Source: Dehalococcoidia bacterium
GTDB taxonomy: Bacteria > Chloroflexota > Dehalococcoidia > WHTO01
DNA length: 43,734 bases
Direction of reading: 5' to 3'
NCBI GenBank assembly: GCA_009377665.1
Contig: WHTO01000007.1
Coordinates: 1-43,734 of the forward strand
The position numbers and the translations under genes are program-made. Below are positions 21,135 to 29,721 of this stretch, piece by piece. The notes beneath the pieces are model-generated. The model saw only the letters and a list, made by a program, of their open reading frames with translations, was not told the DNA's origin and made no database searches. How positions within the stretch are numbered: position 1 is the stretch's first letter; the number at the start of each line of letters is the position of its first letter.

Positions 21135-21345
21135 TTGAACGGCCATTGCAGGGGCGCAGGAGGTCGCGATGGGTGTTATGAGCAGGCGCAAGCCCATTCT
21201 CTTGGAGTGGCAGCCCTAAAAGGCTGCATCCCCGTCGATCGTCCGCGGGCCGGCGTCGGGCAAGCCGTGACAGCAGGGCCTGAGTCCTGCCACTGCGGAC
21301 GATACGCGCACGGTCGTTGACCTCGCCGCGGGGTGGGTGGCTACC

Positions 21346-21708
21346 TCACCGTGGACTGGCGTACTGGGCCACCTCGCCAAAGTCGAGGAATACGCAGCTC
21401 TCGTTTCCCACGACCTCCGCGTCGTGCCCCGGCGGGATCGCCACTACTTCGTTTGGTCCGGCCTCACCCTGCGACCCGTCATCCATGAACACTCTCATCC
21501 GTCCCGAGACCACGTAGCCGATATGCGATGTCTGGCAGCTGTCGCCCCCGACGATCGGCTTCAGGTGCTGTGACCACTTCCAGCCCGGCTCGAAGGTCCC
21601 CCGCAGGACGGACCGCCCGGCAATCTGGATCACGTCAGCTTTGCCCTTGTCGACGAACTTCCTGGTTTCGTCGGGCGAGTTGAAGCTCTTCTTTTCTAGC
21701 TGCGCCAT
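21346..21708 (-). CDS. Cupin-domain protein
   Basis: 120 aa; GWKWSQHLKPIVGGDSCQTSHIGYVVSGRMRVFMDDGSQGEAGPNEVVAIPPGHDAEVVG. Confidence 0.85.
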   Translation of the reverse strand: MAQLEKKSFNSPDETRKFVDKGKADVIQIAGRSVLRGTFEPGWKWSQHLKPIVGGDSCQTSHIGYVVSGRMRVFMDDGSQGEAGPNEVVAIPPGHDAEVVGNESCVFLDFGEVAQYASPR

Positions 21709-21800
21709 GACCTACCTCCTCAAGTAGTCCCAAACCGGGGATGACATCATACACCCGGCGGTCAAGCCAGCGAGCCGCGGCGCGGCCACCGTCGGTCCCG

Positions 21801-23195
21801 TCAGTCCGGCGTCGGCGGGATGTTGGCGTTCATTGCGAAGAAGTTCGTTGGGTCGTACTTACGCTTGAGCGCGACGAGCCGTGTCCACTGCTCCGGGCTG
21901 TAGGCAGCAGAGCGTGTCCGCTCCGCTGCGTCGTCGCTCGTGAAGTTGACGTAGACGCCACGGCTGTAGGGCTCCAGCGCGTCGAAGAACCGGCGTACCC
22001 AGGCGACGTGCCGGTCGCGCTCGTCGCCGGCCAGCCACGAAGCGACGATGTTGATGTCGTGCGCGGCGTCGCGGTTCGGAAACGCAGTGTCCGCTTCGGG
22101 TATCCGGGCCACGGCGCCGCCGAGGGAAAAGATCGGCACGGTCGAGAGCGGCGAGGTGATCGCGGCAGAGTGCTCAACCACGATGTCGATGATCTCGTCC
22201 GTGAGCGGCGGCAGCCGGTGCGACTTCCAGTAATAGTGCCGGCCGTGGGGCAGCGCCGCGTCGAACATCTTCTGATGGGCGGTGTAGGGCCTGGGACCAA
22301 CCGCGTCGAGTGCGGGCGAGCGAAAGCGGCGGACCGGATCGAGGATCCTCTCGCCGTCCTCCACCGCGCCGGCGTAGGTCATGACCAGCGCGACGATGGG
22401 CTTGCCGTGAAGCTCGGCGGGTACGCCGGGGAGCGGCGGCGCCAGCCGCAGGTTGCCCATGACTCCAACCTCGTCGGGGGCGCCGGCCAGGAACTCGCGG
22501 AGGAAGCGCAAGACCGCCGGCGCCTCGTCCATCGGCCAGGCGACCATGCCCGCGAGCACCGTCGACGGCAGACGATGAAGCTTGAACTCGAAGGACGTGA
22601 CGATGCCGAAGTTGCCGCCTCCGCCGCGCAGGCCCCAGAAGAGGTCGGCGTTCTCCCTGTCGTTCGCCACGACGAGCTCACCGGAAGCCGTGACGACGTC
22701 GCAGGAGACCAGGCTGTCGATGGTCAGGCCGAAGGCGCGCATGAGATGGCCGATGCCCCCTCCGAGCGCCAGGCCGGCGATGCCCGTGTGGCTGACGATA
22801 CCGCCCGTAACGGCCATGCCGAAGGCCTGGCTCTCCCGGTCTACGTGCTCGTTGAGACACCCGCCCTCGGCGCGGATGACCCCGGCGCCCGCGTCGACCC
22901 GGCAGCCCCGCATCTCGGAAAGGTCGATGACGACGCCGTCGTCGCAGACGGCGTGCCCGGCGACCGCGTGCCTTCCACCGCGGACGGAGGTGAGGACGTC
23001 GCGCTCGCGGCTGAACCGCACGGCGGCGATCACGTCGGCCACCCCGCGGCAGCGGGCGATTAACGCCGGGCGGCGGTCAATGTCGGCGTTCCAGGCCGCG
23101 CGGGCCGCGTCATAGCCGGCATCATGCGGCTGGATCAATTCGCCCAGGAAGTTGACACGCAGGGACTGAACGTCGGAGACGCTGATCTCGCTCAC
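21801..23195 (-). CDS. FAD-binding oxidoreductase, berberine bridge enzyme-like
   Basis: 464 aa; VRGGRHAVAGHAVCDDGVVIDLSEMRG (FAD-linking His region), LALGGGIGHLMRAFGL, DLFWGLRGGGGNFGIVTSFEFKLH, PTNFFAMNANIPP. Confidence 0.93.
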   Translation of the reverse strand: MSEISVSDVQSLRVNFLGELIQPHDAGYDAARAAWNADIDRRPALIARCRGVADVIAAVRFSRERDVLTSVRGGRHAVAGHAVCDDGVVIDLSEMRGCRVDAGAGVIRAEGGCLNEHVDRESQAFGMAVTGGIVSHTGIAGLALGGGIGHLMRAFGLTIDSLVSCDVVTASGELVVANDRENADLFWGLRGGGGNFGIVTSFEFKLHRLPSTVLAGMVAWPMDEAPAVLRFLREFLAGAPDEVGVMGNLRLAPPLPGVPAELHGKPIVALVMTYAGAVEDGERILDPVRRFRSPALDAVGPRPYTAHQKMFDAALPHGRHYYWKSHRLPPLTDEIIDIVVEHSAAITSPLSTVPIFSLGGAVARIPEADTAFPNRDAAHDINIVASWLAGDERDRHVAWVRRFFDALEPYSRGVYVNFTSDDAAERTRSAAYSPEQWTRLVALKRKYDPTNFFAMNANIPPTPD

Positions 23196-23445
23196 TGTTC
23201 CCCTCTTTCACCGAACCCGCCGCAAAAAGCCCTCACCAGCCCTGATCCCTTCGACGCGCGGCGTTGCCCGGGAGTCGACCTGCTTCATCCAGTGGACCGA
23301 ACCCCTTGATAAACGAAGGATGACCGCGGAGATCGTCAAGAATCCACTGAAGAGCATCGGTGCTATCGTCTGAAGGCCCCAGAATGGTGACCATGGCTTG
23401 CCAGTTTACAGGGTGCATCGCGTGCAATCCGGACCGCGTCGAACC

Positions 23446-24396
23446 ATGAAGCGGCGGGACCTCGTCTTGATCGGCCTGTCCGGGCTGATGTCCGGTTCCA
23501 TCTTCCTCTACCTCAAGGTCAGCGTGGCCGAATTCCCCTTCATGTTCGTCGCCATGGCGCGGCTCATCCTGGGCACACTCATCCTGCTTCCCGTGATCCA
23601 CCTGCTGCGCGCGCCCTGGCCCCGCCTGGGCGAGATCTGGCGCCCGCTGCTCTGGGTAACGGTGATCGGCCTGGTGATACCGGCACCGCTCATGGCGTTG
23701 GGGACCAGCTACGTTCCCAGCGGGGCCGCCGCGCTGACGATCGCGACCATGCCCGCGCTGACCGCCCTGATGGCCTCGACCGTGGCCGAGGATACTCACT
23801 ACGACCGCCGCTACCTGGCCTTTTCGATCATGCTCGGCCTTCTCGGCGTCGCGTTTCTCGTTGGCCCAGAGGCGATTGGGACCGGTCGCGACTATGTGCT
23901 GGGCATCGGGATTCTGCTGGTAAGCTCGCTCACCTATTCAATCGGCGCCGTGGAGCTGAAGAGGCGCCTGAAGGGCCCGCAGGCCACGATCCTGGCCGTC
24001 CTGCAGATGTCCCTCGCGGCGGTGATCGTGGCCCCGCTCGGCATCGTCAGCTTCGCAGCCGACCCGCCGGGCACGCTGGACAACGACCTCCTGGTCGCCA
24101 TCGCCGCCCTCCTGGCACTGGGCGTCGTAGGCAGCGCTGCCAACTTCTTCCTGTTCACCTACCTGGTTATGAATGCCGGTCCGACCGCGGCCACCTACGT
24201 CACCCTGATCTCGCCGGTGATCGCCGTCCTGCTGGGGGCGGCGGTCCTTGGCGAAGCGCTCGACTGGCGGATCGCCGCGTCGCTGGTGCTGATCATGTTC
24301 TCGCTGGCGACGCTGATGCGGTCGTGGCAGAAGCCCGTCGTCGCGGTGGCCGCCGGCGACCCGCAAATCGCCCGCCCCGCCCGCGCGGATCCATAG
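23446..24396 (+). CDS. EamA/DMT-family transporter
   Basis: ten-helix hydrophobic profile, GLMSGSIFLYLKVSV...AALTIATMPALTALMA...PVIAVLLGAAVLGEALDWR; ATG at 23446. Confidence 0.9.
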   Translation: MKRRDLVLIGLSGLMSGSIFLYLKVSVAEFPFMFVAMARLILGTLILLPVIHLLRAPWPRLGEIWRPLLWVTVIGLVIPAPLMALGTSYVPSGAAALTIATMPALTALMASTVAEDTHYDRRYLAFSIMLGLLGVAFLVGPEAIGTGRDYVLGIGILLVSSLTYSIGAVELKRRLKGPQATILAVLQMSLAAVIVAPLGIVSFAADPPGTLDNDLLVAIAALLALGVVGSAANFFLFTYLVMNAGPTAATYVTLISPVIAVLLGAAVLGEALDWRIAASLVLIMFSLATLMRSWQKPVVAVAAGDPQIARPARADP

Positions 24397-25357
24397 CCAC
24401 CCAGCGGGCAAGTCGGCTTTAGGTTCCGGCTGTTGCCGGCGGGCTGTGGCGACGCGCCGATGGTCTTCAGCAGCGCGGCGTAATCGTCGAGCCTGGTGAT
24501 CGCCTCTTTGGTGGCGAGCGGAGGCAGTCCAAGGACGATTCGGTCGGCGCCGGCCTCCATGTAGCCCCGGATCGCTTCCTCCCGCGCCGGCACGCCGAAA
24601 ACGGACACCGGTATCCTGCCCCGGCCCGCCTCGGCAGCCATCCTGTCCAGCCTGGCCAGGGCTTCCGTAAAGTGGCCCGGACCTTCCCGCCTCTCTCCAT
24701 GAGGAACCAGGAAGTTCACGGAACCGGAAGTCACGCCCAGCCAGTCGCGTCCGCCAATTGGTAGCCAGCCGTCGCCATACTCGACGACCCGTTGAAGCGT
24801 GTGAGGGCCCCCGCCACCGATGAGGATCGGCGGGTGTGGCTTCTGTAGGGCTTTGGCCAGGACCAGATCGGATCGAAGTCGACGAACTCGCCGTGGTACT
24901 CGGCTTCGTCGTTCATCCAGATCGCCTTCATCGCCTCAACCCGTTCGCGCATGAGCTTCCAGCGGCGCCGCGGATCGGTGCCGTGGTTCTCCATCTCCTC
25001 CTCGTTCCAGCCGCCGGCGATGCCGAAGATGATCCGACCCCCGGAGATGAAGTCGGCGCTGGCCACCTCTTTGGCAAGGGTGATGGGGTCCCGCTCGACC
25101 ACGAGGCAGATGCCCGTGCCCAGCCTCAGCGACGACGTAACCGCGGCCGCGGCCCCGATGGCGACGAAGGGATCCATCAGATGCAGGTACTCCTCGGGCA
25201 GCTCCGCGCCCCCCGGCCAGGGCGAGCGGCGGCTGACGGGAATGTGGGTGTGTTCGGGAAAGAACAGCGACTCGAAGCCTCGTTCCTCGCAGGCCCGTGC
25301 AAGGTCCGCCGGGCCGATCGTGTAGTCGGTGGGGAACATACTGATGCCGAACTTCAC
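24195..25357 (-). pseudogene. LLM-class (probably F420-dependent) oxidoreductase interrupted by an apparent 1-nt deletion near 24845; 3' end uncertain
   Basis: MKFGISMFPTDYTIGPADLARACEERGFESLFFPEHTHIP...FDPIWSWPKP in one frame, PHPPILIGGGGPHTLQRVVEYGDGWLPIGG... in the next; GTG start at 25357. Confidence 0.78.
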
Positions 25358-25463
25358 TGCCAGGCTCCTCTCACTCTGCGCCGAGTCTGGGCAAACCCCA
25401 GGATTCCCGGAGCCTAGTTCTGGTGAGCGCAGTGCACAAGAGCGGCGACGGCCTGCTGGGCGG

Positions 25464-25524
25464 CGAAACGAGTGGAGCCGGCGCGTGGACTCGCACCCGC
25501 GGACCTGCTGTTGACGAAACAGCC
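25464..25524 (-). repeat. Degenerate copy of the 3' half of tRNA-Thr plus its 3' flank (candidate att remnant)
   Basis: cgaaacgagtggagccggcgcgtggactcgcacccgcggacctgctgttgacgaaacagcc vs 28142-28201; about 56 of 60 positions match plus one inserted base. Confidence 0.8.
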
Positions 25525-25620
25525 CCGTTCCCGGGTACTTGATCCCGATTGGACTCGGAAACTGCGAGGAACAGACCATCAGCGGGCCAGGCAGACAATG
25601 CCTGCCTACCGGACTGCCTC

Positions 25621-25664
25621 TTAACCACGCCTTAAATCCCCGTTGAGAACCCGTTAACCCCTGC
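25621..25664 (+). promoter_or_regulatory. Candidate Pho box: four in-phase 11-nt direct repeats upstream of the PhoX-like gene
   Basis: TTAACCACGCC TTAAATCCCCG TTGAGAACCCG TTAACCCCTGC, contiguous. Confidence 0.65.
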
Positions 25665-25828
25665 CCACTTCGCGCCACGTAGCCTCCTGCTGACCCTGCC
25701 AATCGAGCTTTCACCGACAAGCCAGGCAGGAGGACGTCAGATCGCGCTCGATGGGCGTGGGAGAGGAGATTCGCCCTAGACCGAACCGCGTACAGCAGTC
25801 CCCGGAGTAAGCACAAATTGGAGAACGA

Positions 25829-27226
25829 ATGACTCTGGAACAGAAGAGACTCAACCGACGCAATTTCCTTCGTGGATCAGCCGTGATCGCCGGCGCCGTC
25901 GCCAGCGCGCCAATGATCAATCCGCTCGGTGTTCTGGCCGCGACGCAGGCGAGAGTCCAGGCCGGGGTTGGGGAGGGCGGATACGGTCCGCTCGAACCCG
26001 TCGCCGACCACCGGGACGGCGGCGAGCGCCTCGCGCTACCGTCCGGCTTCGAGTACCGAAGCCTTGGCCTCGCGGGCTCCACCATGGCAGACGGCAATCT
26101 CACGCCCATTGCTCACGATGGGATGGCCGCGTTCGCTCTGCCGAACGGCAGTATAAGACTGATCAGAAACCACGAGGATCGCAACCCCCCGGGAGCGGGA
26201 ACCGCAGGCGGGCCCGCGGCCACCAGGTATGACCAGCTGGCTGGTGGCGGCACGACTACCCTCGATGTCGACCCGACCACGCGAGAGCTGGTCAACGACT
26301 TCCTCAGCCTCAACGGGACCACGGTGAACTGTGCCGGGGGGCCGACTCCATGGGGCTCCTGGCTGACCTGCGAGGAGACCACGGTCGGCCCACCAGCCTG
26401 GCCCGAACCGCACGGCTATGTCTTCGAGGTCCCGACTTCGGCCAACGGCACCGTCCCCGCTACCCCATTGAACGCGATGGGCCGATTCGTCCACGAGGCG
26501 GTCGCTGTCGATCCGCGAACGGGCTTCATCTACGAAACCGAGGATGACGGCAACCAGAGCGGCTTCTATCGCTTCCTCCCGGCGGTGGACGGCAACCTGC
26601 AGGCGGGCGGAAGGCTTCAGATGCTTGCTGTGCGCGGCCGGACGAACTACGACACGACCACGGGGCAGCGTCCTGGAAGGCCCTTGCCGGTGGAGTGGGT
26701 GGACGTCGAGGACCCAGACCCCGCGGCGTTCACGCCCCATGCCGTTTTCCTGCAGGGGTATGAAAAAGGCGGCGCGAACTTCGCCCGGCTCGAAGGGTGC
26801 TGGTACGGCGATGGCAGCATATTTCTCAATTCCACCAGCGGAGGGGATGCCGGCCTTGGCCAGGTCTGGGAGTATCGGCCCCGCGGCAGGTCGGGCGGCC
26901 AGTTAATCCTGGTCTACGAATCGCCGAGCGCCGAAGTCCTGGACAGTCCCGACAACATCTGTGTTTCACCATCCGGCGGACTCGTGCTTTGCGAGGATGG
27001 TAGCGGCGATCAGTATGTGCGGGGCCTGACCCAGCGCGGGCAGATCTTCGACCTCGGGCTGAATCTCGCTAACACCTTCGAGTGGGCTGGCGCCACCTTC
27101 AGTCCCGACGGCGAAACCATGTTCGTGAACATCCAGGGTGCTACCTCTGGTCCGAACCCTCCGGTCGCCGGGGCGCAGGGAATGACCGTCGCCATCTGGG
27201 GGCCCTGGGGAGAGGGGGCGCTTTAG
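25829..27226 (+). CDS. PhoX / DUF839-family phosphatase, predicted Tat substrate
   Basis: 465 aa; NRRNFLRGSAVIAGAVASAP Tat-like signal; LPSGFEYRSLGLAG, GGPTPWGSWLTCEETT, FVHEAVAVDPRTGFIYETEDDG. Confidence 0.9.
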   Translation: MTLEQKRLNRRNFLRGSAVIAGAVASAPMINPLGVLAATQARVQAGVGEGGYGPLEPVADHRDGGERLALPSGFEYRSLGLAGSTMADGNLTPIAHDGMAAFALPNGSIRLIRNHEDRNPPGAGTAGGPAATRYDQLAGGGTTTLDVDPTTRELVNDFLSLNGTTVNCAGGPTPWGSWLTCEETTVGPPAWPEPHGYVFEVPTSANGTVPATPLNAMGRFVHEAVAVDPRTGFIYETEDDGNQSGFYRFLPAVDGNLQAGGRLQMLAVRGRTNYDTTTGQRPGRPLPVEWVDVEDPDPAAFTPHAVFLQGYEKGGANFARLEGCWYGDGSIFLNSTSGGDAGLGQVWEYRPRGRSGGQLILVYESPSAEVLDSPDNICVSPSGGLVLCEDGSGDQYVRGLTQRGQIFDLGLNLANTFEWAGATFSPDGETMFVNIQGATSGPNPPVAGAQGMTVAIWGPWGEGAL

Positions 27227-27338
27227 TCTCCAGCGGCCGATTGAGACAGGAGCTGGCGCGCGAAGGTGGTGAGCTTGCGATCCGCTCCACTCACGCTTGT
27301 ACCTGGCTCCCGGAACCATCGGAAAGCAAAGAAGAAAG

Positions 27339-27368
27339 GAGCGATCCCCGAGCAATTGGGGATCGCTC
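27339..27368 (+). terminator. Perfect hairpin downstream of the PhoX-like gene
   Basis: gagcgatcccc-gagcaatt-ggggatcgctc, 11-bp arms; followed by tt only. Confidence 0.55.
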
Positions 27369-28153
27369 TTCGCAGGAGCTCGACGGGTACCGTATGCTGC
27401 TGACCTCCCGTGGCCCGAGCCCCGGGGATCGCTCTCTGACCAACGTCCGATGCACGATTTAATCAGCGGCTAACACTCCACGGCTGCTCGGCGGACAGCA
27501 TTGAAGTGATGGATGTTGAAACAGCGAGGCCCGTTCGGGGTTCGCCAGGCAGAGCAGCGGCACTGCTCTCACGGAGGGAAAGATGCTCCGACCGGTTTCG
27601 AGGGTCACGGTGCCCGCTGAAAACATGGGCGGTTGTCAGACCCTGGGCAATGTAGCGACAGGCGAGATTGACCAGGAGAGCGTTGAAGCCGTAAGCGAGG
27701 CCGGTATTTGCTCGGCTCAGCATGATCGGCCCCCGCGGTCGCGAAGACTGGCGTTGGTAGGGCGTGTGTGGCTGGAATTACGCTTATGGCCCGCCGGCAA
27801 GTTAATGGACATCGCTGAACAGGTAAGCCCCAACTGCCAGGAGCGACGAACTAACTAGCGTTCAGTCGCCAGTCCCACCAGCACAATCGGCCCCGCAACG
27901 ACCGACCCCAGACTGTCCGCATCTAAGGATGGGACGATCCGCCTGGCCAGAAGGTTGTTAGTCGTTCTTTCCTGTTGCTGGATCGATGCCGTGAACGAGC
28001 AATGGGGGCTCCTGGTCAGGCCCCACGAAACTCGGTCCGGGCGTGGACGGGCTAGCCTGCGGACCGGGCTCGGAGGTCAACGGGCATGGCGGGTCCCGTC
28101 CGGAAGATGACAGGGCGGCGCCGTACCAATGCCGCCGGATACGAAACGAGTGG

Positions 28154-28226
28154 AGCCGACGCGCGGACTCGAACCGCGGACCTGCTGTTTACGAAACAGC
28201 CGCTCTACCAGCTGAGCTACGTCGGC
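28154..28226 (-). tRNA. tRNA-Thr(CGT); encoded CCA at 28151-28153
   Basis: Minus strand GCCGACG-TA-GCTC...GAGC-...GCTGT-TTCGTAA-ACAGC...GCGGTTCGAGTCCGC-CGTCGGC-T-CCA; 7-bp acceptor, 5-bp anticodon stem, anticodon CGT. Confidence 0.93.
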
Positions 28227-28289
28227 ACGGGGACCAGTCAAGTATAGGAAAGCGGCCATCAACAGGCGCTTTACCGTAGAATTGGCGGC

Positions 28290-28931
28290 GTGCCGGCGGA
28301 CAACGACCCACAACTGCGGATCGAGAAGCTCGGGCCCCTCGGCTCATGGGCTAACAACGCTTATCTCCTGGTCGACACCGCCAGTAACGACAGCCTCGTG
28401 ATCGATGCGCCAGAGGGCTCCGAAGCCATTATTGAAGCGGCGTCCGGGACGACGGTCCGCGGCATCCTGGTCACCCACAGCCACGTTGACCACATCGCGA
28501 GGATCGAGCTGCTCCAGGGAGCCCTGGACGCCCCCGTCTACTGCCACCCCGCTGAGGCGTGGGAGGACCGGCCGGGATTCGTGGCACCCATCGACGACGC
28601 AAGCGAATGGGAGTTCGGCAACCTGCGCCTGCGCGCGATCGTGACGCCCGGGCACACGCCGGGCAGCACCTGCTTCCTGATAGACGAGCACCTGTTCTCT
28701 GGCGACACGCTCTTTCCGGGTGGCCCCGGCCGTACCCGCAGGCCAGAGGACCTGCAGCAGGAGATCGCGTCGATCACCAGCCGTCTCTATACCCTGGACG
28801 ACGGCATCGCCGTGCACCCCGGCCACGGCGATGACACAACGATCGGGCAATCACGGGGCGAGTACGCCGTGTTCTCGTCCCGCCAGCACGACCCCGGCCT
28901 CCATGGCGACGTGCTCTGGCTCGACGCCTAG
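28290..28931 (+). CDS. MBL-fold metallohydrolase (glyoxalase II-like)
   Basis: 213 aa; VTHSHVDHIARIELL, TPGHTPGSTCFLIDEHLFSGDTLFPGGPGRT, VHPGHGDDTTIG; GTG start. Confidence 0.9.
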   Translation: MPADNDPQLRIEKLGPLGSWANNAYLLVDTASNDSLVIDAPEGSEAIIEAASGTTVRGILVTHSHVDHIARIELLQGALDAPVYCHPAEAWEDRPGFVAPIDDASEWEFGNLRLRAIVTPGHTPGSTCFLIDEHLFSGDTLFPGGPGRTRRPEDLQQEIASITSRLYTLDDGIAVHPGHGDDTTIGQSRGEYAVFSSRQHDPGLHGDVLWLDA

Positions 28932-28968
28932 GGCGCGTATCTGGCCGCGCAGCGTCGCCTCGGGGAGA

Positions 28969-29721
28969 ATGCAAGGCGTGGATGCCGCGCCTTTCGACGC
29001 CATCGCCCGCTATTACGACCTCGACCTCGCCGGGTTCGACGAGGACTTCCCTCTTTATGAAGAGCTGTCACAGCGCAGCGGCGGCCCGGTCCTTGAGCTG
29101 GGTTGCGGGACTGGCCGCGTCGCGGCCGCGCTGGCCGCCGCCGGCCACGACGTGATGGGTGTCGACATCTCGCCGGCGATGCTCGAGCGCGCCCGCCGCC
29201 GCGATGCTCGCGCCGAGTTTGTCGAGGCGGACATCGCGGCGCTGTCGCTGGGTCGGACGTATCCGCTGGTGATCGCACCGCTGGGTACGCTCCTGCACAT
29301 CGAGCCGGAGCAGCGCCGCGAGGCGTTCGCTGCGGCGAAGCGGCACCTGGCGCCGGAAGGCCGGTTCGTCTGCGACCTGCCGATTGAGACCGAATGGGCA
29401 CCGGGCGCGCAACCGCTGGTCTGCCAGTGGACCCGGATCGATCCTGAGAGCGGCAGAGAAGTCAGCAAGCTGGTCGGCATGGAGGCCGACGTCACCTTCC
29501 TGACCCAGCGTGTCACCTACATGTTCGACGAGCTGGGCGAGGCCGGCGCCGTGCACCGTACAACCTCGGTCTTCGAGCTGTCGTACTTCACAGTGAGCGA
29601 GATCATGCTGCTGCTCGACGCGGCGGGCATGCGCTGCGAGGGGGTCTATGGAGGCTACGAGCTCGGGGAGCCCGGACCGGAGAGCGAGCGCTTGATCGTG
29701 GTCGCTGCGCCCCGTGATTAA
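28969..29721 (+). CDS. Class I SAM-dependent methyltransferase
   Basis: VLELGCGTGRVAAALAAAGHDVMGVDISPAMLERARRR; ATG at 28969 selected. Confidence 0.9.
   Translation: MQGVDAAPFDAIARYYDLDLAGFDEDFPLYEELSQRSGGPVLELGCGTGRVAAALAAAGHDVMGVDISPAMLERARRRDARAEFVEADIAALSLGRTYPLVIAPLGTLLHIEPEQRREAFAAAKRHLAPEGRFVCDLPIETEWAPGAQPLVCQWTRIDPESGREVSKLVGMEADVTFLTQRVTYMFDELGEAGAVHRTTSVFELSYFTVSEIMLLLDAAGMRCEGVYGGYELGEPGPESERLIVVAAPRD

Noticed and set aside
21741-23063. 440-aa plus-strand ORF
   Set aside because: Antisense shadow of the berberine-bridge-type oxidase.
25329-25514. Small plus-strand ORF ending NEWSRRVDSHPRTCC, and 28043-28279 with NEWSRRADSNRGPAVYETAALPAELRR
   Set aside because: Typical spurious translation across a tRNA and its partial copy, not proteins.
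27453-27465. 13-nt acgatttaatcag also present at 31038-31050 downstream of the CsoR-type box
   Set aside because: Short AT-rich match without other shared context; likely chance and not evidence of a shared regulator.
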